Positions 17,544 through 26,171 of a stretch of DNA of 64,000 bases are shown piece after piece. The notes under the pieces were generated by a model, which was not told where the DNA came from, did no database searches, and was given only the letters and a program-made list of their open reading frames with translations. The position numbers and the translations under genes were made by a program. The DNA lies in contig CALDYU010000013.1 in assembly GCA_937944485.1 (NCBI GenBank), positions 1 through 64,000 on the forward strand, given 5' to 3'. This DNA is from an uncultured Flavobacteriaceae bacterium (lineage in GTDB: Bacteria > Bacteroidota > Bacteroidia > Flavobacteriales > Flavobacteriaceae). The number at the start of each line of letters is the position of its first letter. Position 1 is the stretch's first letter.

Positions 17544-19517
17544 ATGAAAAAAATAGTTTTAATCAGTTTTATAGTTCTCATAGTTCAAGGTATTTGGGCG
17601 CAAAAAGAACCCTTTTTTGAAAACTATTCTTGGAGCGATAACCCAACGTATAAAATTGATAGTAGCAAAAACCAAGAAAGTATGATAGCCCTAAAAGATA
17701 AAAGGGTTACCGAATTTTATTTTACAAAAGATAATAGGTTAATCGAGTACTTTCTTGAGCATAAAGTATACTGGTTGAATTCTGATGATAAAATTGAAGC
17801 ATACAATAAAATATATTTGCCTTATTCAGCAGCTTCAGAACTGCTTATTAACAGAGGCAGAGTGATAAATAAAGATGGTTCAATTATAGAACTTGATGCT
17901 TCTAAAATTTTAACCGCGGAAGATGAAGAAACCAAAAGAAAGTACAAATTTTTTGCGTTTGAAGGAATTGAAAAGGGAAGCTTTATAGAATACTATTACG
18001 TTGTGCAAAGGTATCCTGATTATAGTGGAAGAAGAATAATATTACAAGATGATTATTTAAAAGAAAATGTTGATTTTGATTTGTTTGCCCCTAAGAACTT
18101 GGTCTTTGAATTTAAAAGTTATAACGAATTACCCCAAGTCGAAAGAGATACTGTTATAGAAGATAAATTACATTGGCAACTTCATGCTGATGTTTTAGAA
18201 AGTCTAGAAAAAGAGGATATGTCTGCCTATAATGCATATCGCAAACAATTGGTTTATAAGCTAGATAGAAATCTTGCAAATAATTCTAAGGATATTTCTT
18301 CCTATGGTAAGGTTGCACAAAATTTATATGCTTTTTATTATCCTGAATATGCAAAAAAAACACAAAAAAGTTTAAATAAATTACTTGTTGAGAGCGGTGC
18401 TGCAGCTAAAAATGATGAAGCTTCAAAAGTAAGAAAGTTAGAGTACTTTATTAAAAACAACATCTTCTTGTCTAAAGGAAGAAGCGATGAATTAAAAAAT
18501 TTAGACAAGGTGCTTTCAGAACGTATTGCGAATGAAACAGGCCTAATTAAACTATACATCGCGCTATTGAGAACCATGAAAATTAAACACGAAATGGTTT
18601 TTACAACTGATCGCCGCGAAGTAAAGTTTGATAAAGATTTTGAGGCGAATAATTTTTTAAACGACTTTCTAATATTCTTCCCAGAAAGCAAGGCTTACTT
18701 ATCGCCCGGCGAAGCTGTTTCTCGATTTGGGTTTCCACCAGCACAACTGACAGATAATTATGGTTTGTTCATAAAAGAGGTTTCTGTAGGAGGGTTTACT
18801 TCGGGGCTCGGAAAAATAAAATACATTGATCCTGTAGGTGTTGATCAAACCTATGATATTATGGTAATTGATGTTGCATTTGATGTTGATGATATAACGA
18901 AGACGAAAATAAAATACGATAGATCTTTCAACGGGTATTATGCCATGTATATGCAACCATTTTTGAACCTTATTAATGGGGATGATAGAGATGATTTGAT
19001 TGAAGGTTTTGTAAAGGGAATAGACAAAGATGCAGACATAATAAGTAAAAAAATCGTTGATGACAATCCAGAGTTATTTGGAGTCGAACCAATGCAGGTA
19101 GTTGTAGATTTTAATTCAGAAGTTTTTGTTGAAAAGGCAGGCCGCAAATATTTATTTAAAGTCGGAGAATTAATAGGGCAGCAGGTGCAAATGTATCAAG
19201 AAAAAAAGCGGATATTGCCCTTAGAAAGTGACTTTAATCGAAGTTATTTTCGAACGATAAATATTCAAATTCCTGAAGGATTTAAAATTGCGAATCTCGA
19301 CGATTTGAAAATAAACAATGTGTATAGTAAAGATGGTAAAGAATTGTTGTCATTCAATTCATTTTACGAACAGGAAGAAAATATAATTAAAATTACGGCA
19401 GACGAACATTATAGAGTAAATCTTATTGCTACAGACGTTTATGAATCGTATAGAACGGTGATTAATAGCGCAGCAGATTTTAATAAAATCACTTTGATAC
19501 TTGAGCCGATAAACTAA
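17544..19517 (+). CDS. DUF3857-domain protein with degenerate transglutaminase domain
   Basis: 657 residues with a signal peptide (about 1-19, IVQGIWAQ). It follows the same architecture as the preceding gene: DUF3857-like N-terminal half, transglutaminase-like middle, beta-rich C-terminal part. In the middle region the catalytic residues are lost. The YGDCKDNS segment is replaced by RIANETGL, the His segment by FLNDFLIFF, and the Asp segment by AYLSPGE. It is probably a non-catalytic paralog. It begins 9 bp after the upstream gene. Function unknown. Confidence 0.8.
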   Translation: MKKIVLISFIVLIVQGIWAQKEPFFENYSWSDNPTYKIDSSKNQESMIALKDKRVTEFYFTKDNRLIEYFLEHKVYWLNSDDKIEAYNKIYLPYSAASELLINRGRVINKDGSIIELDASKILTAEDEETKRKYKFFAFEGIEKGSFIEYYYVVQRYPDYSGRRIILQDDYLKENVDFDLFAPKNLVFEFKSYNELPQVERDTVIEDKLHWQLHADVLESLEKEDMSAYNAYRKQLVYKLDRNLANNSKDISSYGKVAQNLYAFYYPEYAKKTQKSLNKLLVESGAAAKNDEASKVRKLEYFIKNNIFLSKGRSDELKNLDKVLSERIANETGLIKLYIALLRTMKIKHEMVFTTDRREVKFDKDFEANNFLNDFLIFFPESKAYLSPGEAVSRFGFPPAQLTDNYGLFIKEVSVGGFTSGLGKIKYIDPVGVDQTYDIMVIDVAFDVDDITKTKIKYDRSFNGYYAMYMQPFLNLINGDDRDDLIEGFVKGIDKDADIISKKIVDDNPELFGVEPMQVVVDFNSEVFVEKAGRKYLFKVGELIGQQVQMYQEKKRILPLESDFNRSYFRTINIQIPEGFKIANLDDLKINNVYSKDGKELLSFNSFYEQEENIIKITADEHYRVNLIATDVYESYRTVINSAADFNKITLILEPIN

Positions 19518-19533
19518 ATTCTTATTATTTGAC

Positions 19534-20190
19534 TTAAATATCCATTTCTGGTATTTCACCATTGATGATAAGATTGCCTTCGGTTGCAGCCTCTATTTCC
19601 TCAGTACTAACACCTGGCGCACGTTCTAGAAGCATAAATCCATCAGGGATAACCTCAAGTACAGCTAAGTTTGTGACAATCTTTTTAACGCACCCCACTC
19701 CTGTTAAGGGTAGAGAACATCGTTTTAGTAATTTAGAAGCGCCAGCACGATTGGTATGCATCATAGCAACAATAATATTTTCTGCGCTAGCTACAAGATC
19801 CATAGCCCCACCCATACCTTTGACCATTTTACCAGGTATTTTCCAATTGGCAATATCTCCGTTTTCAGCAACTTCCATAGCGCCTAAAATAGTAAGCTGC
19901 ACATGTTTACCGCGTATCATAGCAAAACTAGTAGCAGAGTCGAAAAAAGAAGCTCCGGGTAGTGTCGTAATAGTCTGCTTACCGGCATTAATGATATCAG
20001 CATCTTCTTCACCCTCGAAAGGAAAAGGTCCCATGCCAAGAACACCATTCTCACTTTGAAATTCTACATCAATATCTTCTCGCACATAATTAGCTACCAA
20101 AGTGGGTATACCAATACCAAGATTTACGTAATAACCATCTTTTACCTCTTTAGCAATACGTTTTGCAATTCCTGTTTTATCTAGTGCCAT
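19534..20190 (-). CDS. scoB: 3-oxoacid CoA-transferase subunit B
   Basis: 218 residues. The catalytic glutamate motif SENGVLGMGP lies at about 46-55 (Glu47), and GGAMDLVASA and LTGVGCVKKIVTNLAVL are typical of the beta subunit. Family knowledge: with subunit A it moves CoA from succinyl-CoA to acetoacetate. The gene follows scoA with a 1-bp gap and is the last of the five-gene minus-strand homogentisate operon, where it would activate the acetoacetate released by fumarylacetoacetase. Succinyl-CoA as donor is inferred from context. Confidence 0.9.
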   Translation of the reverse strand: MALDKTGIAKRIAKEVKDGYYVNLGIGIPTLVANYVREDIDVEFQSENGVLGMGPFPFEGEEDADIINAGKQTITTLPGASFFDSATSFAMIRGKHVQLTILGAMEVAENGDIANWKIPGKMVKGMGGAMDLVASAENIIVAMMHTNRAGASKLLKRCSLPLTGVGCVKKIVTNLAVLEVIPDGFMLLERAPGVSTEEIEAATEGNLIINGEIPEMDI

Positions 20191-20191
20191 G

Positions 20192-20893
20192 TTATTGTTT
20201 TTGTCTTACGGTACGTTGCTCGATTCTCTTTTCATAGTTTACTCCCTGAAAAATGCGTTGTACAAATATTCCTGGAATATGTATTTGATTCGGATCTAAA
20301 GTACCAGCAGGTACTAATTCTTCTACTTCAGCAATTGTTATTTCTGCAGCACCGCACATATTCGGATTAAAATTACGAGCAGTACCCTTAAAAACTAGGT
20401 TGCCCGCTGCATCTCCCTTCCAAGCTTTAATAAAAGCAAAATCAGCCTTAAAAGCATGCTCTAACACATACATTTTACCGTTGAATTCTCGTGTTTCTTT
20501 GCCTTCAGCGACTTCAGTACCGTAGCCGGCAGGAGTATAAAAAGCAGGAAAACCAGCCTTTGCCGCGCGACATCGCTCGGCAAGTGTACCTTGCGGAATG
20601 AGCTCTACATCTAATTCGCCACTGAGCATTTGTCGTTCAAATTCATCATTCTCACCTACGTAAGAAGAGATCATCTTTTTAATTTGCTTTTTTTGTAATA
20701 ACAACCCTAATCCAAAGTCATCAACGCCTGCATTGTTTGAGATACAGGTGAGTCCTGATACTCCCAATTGTACTAATTCGGCGATGGCGTTTTCCGGAAT
20801 TCCTGATAGTCCGAAACCTCCTAACATGAGCGTCTGACCGTTTGTAACACCTTGTAGTGCCTTTTGAACATTAGCTACTTCTTTACGTATCAT
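20192..20893 (-). CDS. scoA: 3-oxoacid CoA-transferase subunit A
   Basis: 233 residues. The alpha-subunit signature [13 protein letters not shown] lies near residue 27, with [15 protein letters not shown] and [25 protein letters not shown]-type motifs further in. It forms the heteromeric CoA-transferase with the product of the next gene (1-bp spacing). It lies 9 bp downstream of the flavin-reductase-family gene in the same operon. The pathway position is acetoacetate to acetoacetyl-CoA. Confidence 0.9.
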   Translation of the reverse strand: MIRKEVANVQKALQGVTNGQTLMLGGFGLSGIPENAIAELVQLGVSGLTCISNNAGVDDFGLGLLLQKKQIKKMISSYVGENDEFERQMLSGELDVELIPQGTLAERCRAAKAGFPAFYTPAGYGTEVAEGKETREFNGKMYVLEHAFKADFAFIKAWKGDAAGNLVFKGTARNFNPNMCGAAEITIAEVEELVPAGTLDPNQIHIPGIFVQRIFQGVNYEKRIEQRTVRQKQ

Positions 20894-20902
20894 ATAGTTT
20901 TA

Positions 20903-21796
20903 TTAGCTCAAGCAAAAAAGAATGCTCAAAGCGTTTTCTAAATCGTTATTTTCAATATAAGTAAGCGCATGAGCATGCAATTGATTTCGCTGCTCTTGCG
21001 CGTTTTTGATATGTAGAATATCAATTATTTCTTTCGAACTAAGGTGTTTTGTAATTGATTCATGATTTGGAACAGCCTCCATATTTCCTAGTCTCCCTAA
21101 ATGATTTCCTGTTAATATACTACTTTTTAAAACGTGTTTTGGTAGTGCATCAACACCAATACCTTTGTTAAAAATAGGCTTCGGGATTTCAAATAGCGCG
21201 GCACCACTTGCTCGACAGTACCAGCTTTCGCCCATACGAGCAACTAAATCTAATTTTTGAGTATCTAAATTGCCTTGATCATTTAAATACCTCTGCTGAA
21301 TGTGAATACGTTGTATTCTCGAGATTACTAAATTACCTGCTCCTCCCTCATTACCTAGTTCAATAACTTTATCTACAGTGCACTCAAAAGATACCGGAGC
21401 TTCACCTACTCGTGGTGGTTGAATAGTATCAGAAGGTATTTCTGTAAAACCTGCTTTGGTAAATTCATTGATGCTACGATCATATTCGGTGCTCGATAAT
21501 GACATTTGTTCAACAACAGGGTAATTTACAATATTCACTACCACCTCTTTAACTTCTTTCACATTTTCGAATGTATGTTTGGTAGTATTGTCTCGACCGC
21601 GACGTGCTGGCGAGAAGATAAGTATGGGCGGGTTCGCACTAAAGACGTTAAAAAAACTGAACGGACTCAAATTGACACGACCTTCACTATCAATTGTACT
21701 AGCTAAGGCAATAGGTCTTGGTGCTACCGCCGCTAATAAAATTTGATGTAATTCGGAGGTTTTTATTGTCTTTGGATCTATGCTTTTAATAGCCAT
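20903..21796 (-). CDS. Flavin reductase family protein (FMN-binding split barrel)
   Basis: 297 residues. The N-terminal half shows the split-barrel flavin-binding pattern: VAPRPIALASTID, VNLSPFSFFNVFS and PPILIFSPARRG, with conserved NIVNYPV and SFECTVDKVIELG. The C-terminal 90 residues are an extra helical segment. Family knowledge: members reduce flavin or bind FMN; none is a classical step of tyrosine breakdown. Tight spacing (2 bp after fahA, 9 bp before scoA) places it in the operon, so it may have an accessory or unrecognised function there. Confidence 0.8.
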   Translation of the reverse strand: MAIKSIDPKTIKTSELHQILLAAVAPRPIALASTIDSEGRVNLSPFSFFNVFSANPPILIFSPARRGRDNTTKHTFENVKEVKEVVVNIVNYPVVEQMSLSSTEYDRSINEFTKAGFTEIPSDTIQPPRVGEAPVSFECTVDKVIELGNEGGAGNLVISRIQRIHIQQRYLNDQGNLDTQKLDLVARMGESWYCRASGAALFEIPKPIFNKGIGVDALPKHVLKSSILTGNHLGRLGNMEAVPNHESITKHLSSKEIIDILHIKNAQEQRNQLHAHALTYIENNDLENALSILFCLS

Positions 21797-21798
21797 TA

Positions 21799-23040
21799 TT
21801 ATTGTTTTGCTGGTAAAATTTTAGCACGTACTTCTCCGAACCCAATGCGAATATCATCTTTTTCGGAATAGCCTCTTATGATTACGGTATCATTATCATT
21901 GATAAAAGTTCGTTCTGAGCCATCGTTCATTTTTAAGGGTTTTGAACCCGCCCATGCCAATTCTAACATAGAACCATAAGAATCTTCAGATTTTCCACTG
22001 ATGGTGCCTGAGGCCATCATATCGCCCACATTGATATTACAGCCATTCATGGTATGATGTGTGAGCTGTTGCGCCATGTTCCAATACATATACTTGAAAT
22101 TAGAATTACAGACCACAGTTTCTTTTGAATTTTCGGGTTGAATAGCCACCTGTAAGTGAATATCATAATTTTTGGCACCAGCATATTTTAAATAGGGGAG
22201 CACCTCAGGTTCTTGTTTAGGCCCTTGAACATTAAATGGAGTTAAGGCTTCCATAGTAACAACCCACGGAGAAATATGAGAAGCAAAACTTTTGGCTAAA
22301 AAGGGACCTAAAGGCACGTATTCCCATTTTTGTACATCGCGTGCTGACCAGTCATTTAATAAGACTTTACCGAAAATATAATCTTCAGCTATAGCTGTTG
22401 TTAGCGTCTCTCCTAAACCTGTGTTTTTCCCGATAATAAAACCCATTTCCAATTCAAAATCAACCCGTTTTGAGGGGCCGTATACTGGTTTTTCTGCATT
22501 CGGAGGCATTGTTTGCCCCATAGGGCGATGAACATCATGACCACTCACTGTTATTGAAGATGCTCTACCATGGTAACCAACCGGAAGATGTTTCCAGTTT
22601 GGCATTAAGGCTTTCTCCGGATCTCTAAACATCGTACCTACGTTAGTGGCATGTTCAATACTTGAATAAAAATCAGTATAATCTCGTATAAATACGGGCA
22701 GATGCATAGTAGCATCTTTTTGGGCTACAACGCCGTTCCCTTTTAAAACCGATGATTCGTTTAAGAGCTCCTGTTGAACTATTTCACGAACGGCCGTAGT
22801 TTTTTGTTTCCCTAAAGCAATAAATGCATTTAAAAACTCTGCAGTAAAAACAGTTTTGTCAATAGCGAGATGATCAAATAAACCCAATTGGGCTGCAGTT
22901 GCGAGATCAACAAGATGATCACCTATAGCAACACCTACACGTTTGGTGTCTGAGGCATCTGAAAAAATTCCGAAAGGAATATTGTGAATTGAAAAATCTG
23001 AATTTTCTGGTATGTTTACCCAGCAATCGTTATTTGTCAT
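21799..23040 (-). CDS. fahA: Fumarylacetoacetase
   Basis: 413 residues, the length usual for fumarylacetoacetase. Recognisable are DYTDFYSSIEHATNVG, HLPVGYHGRASSI, VDFELEMGFIIGKN, LLNDWSARDVQKWEY and GSMLELAWAGSKP. The acidic residues of the FAH fold bind the metal. Family knowledge: hydrolyses 4-fumarylacetoacetate to fumarate and acetoacetate, the last step of homogentisate degradation. It starts 6 bp after the hmgA stop and is followed at 2 bp by the flavin-reductase-family gene. Confidence 0.95.
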   Translation of the reverse strand: MTNNDCWVNIPENSDFSIHNIPFGIFSDASDTKRVGVAIGDHLVDLATAAQLGLFDHLAIDKTVFTAEFLNAFIALGKQKTTAVREIVQQELLNESSVLKGNGVVAQKDATMHLPVFIRDYTDFYSSIEHATNVGTMFRDPEKALMPNWKHLPVGYHGRASSITVSGHDVHRPMGQTMPPNAEKPVYGPSKRVDFELEMGFIIGKNTGLGETLTTAIAEDYIFGKVLLNDWSARDVQKWEYVPLGPFLAKSFASHISPWVVTMEALTPFNVQGPKQEPEVLPYLKYAGAKNYDIHLQVAIQPENSKETVVCNSNFKYMYWNMAQQLTHHTMNGCNINVGDMMASGTISGKSEDSYGSMLELAWAGSKPLKMNDGSERTFINDNDTVIIRGYSEKDDIRIGFGEVRAKILPAKQ

Positions 23041-23046
23041 TGTATA

Positions 23047-24216
23047 TTACTTATGGTTTTCGTCTAACCAAGATTGATAATAAGTTTCGTCGGCTATCTT
23101 TAGTGCTTCTTCTGTCAGTTTTAGCGGTTTGAATGTATCTACCATAACTGCTAACTCTTCAGTTTTAACCTTGCCAATACTGCGCTCTGCTGCCCCAGGG
23201 TGTGGTCCGTGTGGAATTCCCGCTGGGTGCAAAGAAATATGACCAGCCTCAACATCATTGCGGCTCATAAAATCACCATCTACATAATACAAAACTTCAT
23301 CGCTGTCAATATTGCTGTGGTTATACGGTGCGGGAATACTATCAGGATGATAATCGTACAAGCGAGGTACAAAACTGCAAATAACAAAGGCACTGGTTTC
23401 AAAGGTTTGATGTACTGGCGGTGGCTGATGAATACGACCTGTAATAGGTTCGAAATCGTGAATAGAAAAGGCGTAGGGGTAGTTAAAACCATCATAGCCA
23501 ACTACATCAAACGGATGTGTGGCATACACCATGTCAAAAATGTCATTTTGTTTTTTGATTTTGATCAGAAATTCTCCCTTTTCATCATGCGTTTCTAATT
23601 CCTCTGGGCGCCGAATATCCCGCTCACAATAAGGCGAATGCTCTAATAATTGCCCGAACCAATTTCTATATCTTTTGGGCGTATACACAGGGTGGTGCGA
23701 CTCTACAATAAATAGACGGTTATCTTCAGTATCAAATTGCATTTGGTATATCATTCCTCTCGGAATCACTAGGTAATCACCATAAGCAAAAGAAAGATTG
23801 CCCATATGGGTACGTAACTTACCAGAACCTTTATGAATAAAAATAACTTCGTCCGCGTCCGTGTTTTTATAGAAATACTCAGTTTGTGATGTTTTAGGAG
23901 CCGCTAGTATGATATTACAATCACTATTGGTTAAAACAATTTTTCTGCTTTCCAAGTAATCAGTTTCCGCTGGTACTTGAAAGCCCTGTAATTTATACGA
24001 TTGTATACTATTGTGTTTTGCAATCTTAGGTGCAATACTGTATTGATTTTTAATTTCTTTTACCTGCGTAGGGCGGTATACATGGTACGAATTTGAAGAC
24101 ATACCATCAAAGCCTATGGTGCCGAAGAGCTGTTCTGAATAAAGTTCCCCATTGGGTTTTCTATATTGTGTGTGCCGTTTTGGTGGAATTTTTCCGAGTT
24201 TATGATAGAAAGGCAT
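23047..24216 (-). CDS. hmgA: Homogentisate 1,2-dioxygenase
   Basis: 389 residues, a Bacteroidota-type homogentisate dioxygenase. It opens with MPFYHKLGKIPPKRHTQYRK, has cupin strands in the middle, and the metal-ligand region around PPPVHQTFE and HPAGIPHGPHPGA supplies the His/Glu iron ligands. Family knowledge: opens the homogentisate ring to 4-maleylacetoacetate using O2 and Fe(II). It is the first gene of the minus-strand operon and has a good -33/-7 promoter with an embedded palindrome in the gap to the divergent TetR gene. Confidence 0.93.
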   Translation of the reverse strand: MPFYHKLGKIPPKRHTQYRKPNGELYSEQLFGTIGFDGMSSNSYHVYRPTQVKEIKNQYSIAPKIAKHNSIQSYKLQGFQVPAETDYLESRKIVLTNSDCNIILAAPKTSQTEYFYKNTDADEVIFIHKGSGKLRTHMGNLSFAYGDYLVIPRGMIYQMQFDTEDNRLFIVESHHPVYTPKRYRNWFGQLLEHSPYCERDIRRPEELETHDEKGEFLIKIKKQNDIFDMVYATHPFDVVGYDGFNYPYAFSIHDFEPITGRIHQPPPVHQTFETSAFVICSFVPRLYDYHPDSIPAPYNHSNIDSDEVLYYVDGDFMSRNDVEAGHISLHPAGIPHGPHPGAAERSIGKVKTEELAVMVDTFKPLKLTEEALKIADETYYQSWLDENHK

Positions 24217-24236
24217 GGATACAGATGTTTAGAGTT

Positions 24237-24267
24237 CAAATATAAACAATTGTTGACTTAAAATCAA
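24237..24267 (-). promoter_or_regulatory. Promoter of the hmgA operon
   Basis: On the minus strand a TTG (24265-24267) is followed after exactly 20 bp by TATATTTG (24237-24244). This matches the Bacteroidota pattern TTG-N17-23-TANNTTTG. The -7 box is 20 bp before the hmgA ATG. Confidence 0.7.
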
Positions 24268-24270
24268 CAA
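24250..24270. promoter_or_regulatory. Candidate TetR operator (palindrome)
   Basis: TTGTTGA-N7-TCAACAA is a perfect 7-bp inverted repeat centred at 24260. It covers the -33 element and the spacer of the hmgA promoter. Its position between hmgA and a divergent TetR-family gene makes it the obvious operator candidate. Binding is inferred. Confidence 0.6.
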
Positions 24271-24332
24271 ATATTCATTTTATCCTTTTTTTGTAGTATT
24301 TTGCAGTTTCGTAGTTGACCATATAGTTAAAA

Positions 24333-24908
24333 ATGAAAGTAAGCACAAGACGCGAAGATTTTTTGCAAACCTCTTTAGAATTAATACATGAGAAGGGGTT
24401 TAAGGCAACGACCATGCGCGATATTGCTGAACGTATGGGTTTTGATGTGTCTAATAGTTACAACTACATTAAATCAAAACAAGACATTTTAGAGCTTTTT
24501 CTTTTTAGAACTTCAGCCGAATTTCATAACACAATGGATAATATTTTAGCCTGCAGCTATACAGCAGACGAAAAATTAAAACAAGTAATTTCGGCGCATA
24601 TTCAGGTTGCCGCTAAAAAACCGTTTGAAGTTGCACTAATGGTTAATGAATGGCGAAATTTGTCAGAACCAAAATACAACGAGTACGTGGCCTTGCGCAA
24701 TTTGTACGAAAAGAAAATGGCGAAACTACTACGTGAAGGTGTGCAACAGGGTGTATTTAAAGAAATGGATGTTAAAATTGCCACTGCACTTATCTTGTCT
24801 TCCATTCGTTGGTTGTACGACGCATACGCCAACACCAAAAAAGCGATGAACCCTATTGAATTAGAGCGGCAAATTGTAGGTTTGGTATTAGAGGGTGTGT
24901 TGAAGTAA
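24333..24908 (+). CDS. TetR/AcrR family transcriptional regulator
   Basis: 191 residues. Residues about 5-55 are a TetR helix-turn-helix (TTMRDIAERMGFDVSNSYNYIKSK). The rest is helical, as expected for the ligand-binding dimer domain. It is divergent from the homogentisate operon with a 116-bp gap that holds a palindrome inside the hmgA promoter, so it most likely controls that operon and perhaps itself. The inducer is unknown; an aromatic intermediate would be expected. Confidence 0.85.
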   Translation: MKVSTRREDFLQTSLELIHEKGFKATTMRDIAERMGFDVSNSYNYIKSKQDILELFLFRTSAEFHNTMDNILACSYTADEKLKQVISAHIQVAAKKPFEVALMVNEWRNLSEPKYNEYVALRNLYEKKMAKLLREGVQQGVFKEMDVKIATALILSSIRWLYDAYANTKKAMNPIELERQIVGLVLEGVLK

Positions 24909-25005
24909 ATAATTAATCTTACAGAAACTCAAGTCGAAGAAGGCGCACGATTTGAAACTAAAATAGAGAATTGGAATAATCTTCAAAAAATAAAAAAAAG
25001 AAAAG

Positions 25006-25599
25006 TTGAAAATCTTATTCGATATTTTTCTAGAAACGAAAAAAATTATTGGTATCCTCTTTACTTTGTTCTTTGTTATAGGGTGTAAAGATCAGAAGTT
25101 AACACCTCAAAATATTGTTAATCAGTATTATAGCGCTAGAAATATTGGTAATTATAAATTGTTAAAAAACACAATTGCTGACAGTATTACTGTCACTGCA
25201 GGCGACTTTGTAATGCCGTACAATAGAACTTCTTTTTACGAGCAATTTAAGTGGGATTCTATATTCAAGCCTTCTTATGACATTATTGAATTGAAGGAAC
25301 AAAACAATCAAATTATTGCTGTTGTATCTATAAATTCAATGAAGCATGAATTTTTAAAAAACAGTTTCATGACATGTGAGTATAAAATCTCATTTACTAA
25401 TGATAAAATCTCAAAAATTGAGGAGCTAGCGTGTCCAGAAGCTGATTGGAAAATTTGGGAAACTAATGTAAGTATTTTAGTTAATTGGATTCATGAAAAT
25501 CATCCAGAACTAGATGGATTTATTCAAGATTTGACCATGCAGGGAGCCAAAGATTATATGAAGGCCATTGAGTTATATCGGCATCATGTTATGAAATAA
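25006..25599 (+). CDS. Putative lipoprotein of unknown function (TTG start)
   Basis: 197 residues. The only usable start in frame is the TTG at 25006, because a stop lies 15 bp upstream. A signal sequence ends in a lipobox-like LFFVIGC with Cys at about residue 27, so this is probably a lipoprotein. The rest is an NTF2-like mix of helices and strands (VNQYYSARNIGNYKLLKNTI) with a C-terminal helix. I do not recognise the family with certainty. It stands alone between the TetR gene and the repeat region beside tRNA-fMet. Confidence 0.6.
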   Translation: MKILFDIFLETKKIIGILFTLFFVIGCKDQKLTPQNIVNQYYSARNIGNYKLLKNTIADSITVTAGDFVMPYNRTSFYEQFKWDSIFKPSYDIIELKEQNNQIIAVVSINSMKHEFLKNSFMTCEYKISFTNDKISKIEELACPEADWKIWETNVSILVNWIHENHPELDGFIQDLTMQGAKDYMKAIELYRHHVMK

Positions 25600-25630
25600 A
25601 AAACATACATCTACTATGATGAAGATTTTC

Positions 25631-25678
25631 TAGTAGTGGGAACTGAATTCATTGCTTCATTGCATTACGCAATGGGCC
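25631..25678. repeat. tRNA-fMet-tail repeat, copy A
   Basis: This 48-bp element is identical to 25806-25853 at 46 of 48 positions. The first 19 bases (TAGTAGTGGGAACTGAATT) correspond to the 3' tail of the minus-strand tRNA-fMet at 25980-25998. The remaining bases (CATTGCTTCATTGCATTACG and so on) are not in the tRNA. Confidence 0.8.
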
Positions 25679-25779
25679 TTTGGGGTGGCTTTACTAATAA
25701 AACCACCAGCCACTTCGTGTCTACTTTGTTTTTCATTTACTTCAAGGCACAAACAAGTTTGACTTTTACACAAATAAAA

Positions 25780-25801
25780 AACCAGCTAAGATTAGCTGGT
25801 T
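25780..25801 (-). terminator. Hairpin between tRNA-tail repeats
   Basis: The stem AACCAGCTAA / TTAGCTGGTT has a 2-nt loop; on the minus strand a T tract follows. It lies just beyond repeat copy B in the same relation as the terminator beyond the intact tRNA-fMet. Confidence 0.75.
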
Positions 25802-25805
25802 TTCT

Positions 25806-25853
25806 TAGTAGCGGGAACTGGATTCATTGCTTCATTGCATTACGCAATGGGCC
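25806..25853. repeat. tRNA-fMet-tail repeat, copy B
   Basis: TAGTAGCGGGAACTGGATTC begins this 48-bp near-identical partner of copy A. It starts 175 bp after copy A and 174 bp before the matching tail of the intact tRNA-fMet, which gives a regular spacing. The outer part contains a small palindrome (CATTGCATTACGCAATG). Confidence 0.8.
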
Positions 25854-25951
25854 AAATAGGGGAGCTTGACCAAACAAGCGTCCATTGCTTCGTAATAAAA
25901 CTTTTATTTCCTCATGCACAATGAAGTAAACTTCATGTGCCTTCAAAATAA

Positions 25952-25977
25952 AAGCTCCTTGATTTCTCAAGGAGCTT
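25952..25977 (-). terminator. Terminator of tRNA-fMet
   Basis: The stem AAGCTCCTTG / CAAGGAGCTT has a 6-nt loop. On the minus strand a TTTATTTT tract follows, 5 bp after the tRNA 3' end. Confidence 0.8.
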
Positions 25978-25982
25978 CATAG

Positions 25983-26055
<73 letters not shown>

Positions 26056-26104
26056 ATGTATGTTCAAATGCTACTGATGAGCATTATTTTTTATTCTTAA
26101 ATTC

Positions 26105-26161
26105 TCAGTTGAGTAGGTACCCTATCCTGAGATTTTCCGAAGGATACTGCGCTATCCCGCG
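26105..26161 (-). pseudogene. Decayed tRNA-fMet-like copy upstream of the intact gene
   Basis: On the minus strand CGCGGGATAGCGCAGTA matches the 5' end of the tRNA-fMet (CGCGGGATAGAGCAGTA) with a single change. The rest of the cloverleaf is lost and replaced by AT-rich and short palindromic sequence. The promoter for the tRNA lies upstream of this remnant, so the remnant should be transcribed with the intact tRNA. Confidence 0.6.
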
Positions 26162-26171
26162 ATGTGGACGA

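Larger units (their letters stand above)
25600..25979. other. Non-coding repeat region beside tRNA-fMet
   Basis: The 78-codon ORF of the track (25636-25869) runs through two tRNA-tail repeats and a hairpin and is not a gene. The region consists of repeats A and B, the hairpin at 25780-25801, further short echoes (CCATTGCTTCGTAAT at about 25881) and the tRNA terminator at 25952-25977. Confidence 0.6.

Noticed and set aside
19562-20059. 165-residue plus-strand ORF
   Set aside because: Antisense shadow of scoB, which has full family motifs including the catalytic Glu region.
19534-24216. Homogentisate operon as a horizontally acquired island
   Set aside because: Composition looks like the neighbours, no mobility genes or repeats flank it, and the gene set is common in Flavobacteriaceae.
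25636-25869. 77-residue ORF on the plus strand
   Set aside because: It runs through both tRNA-tail repeats and a terminator hairpin; its sequence is repeat-derived and has no protein-like features.
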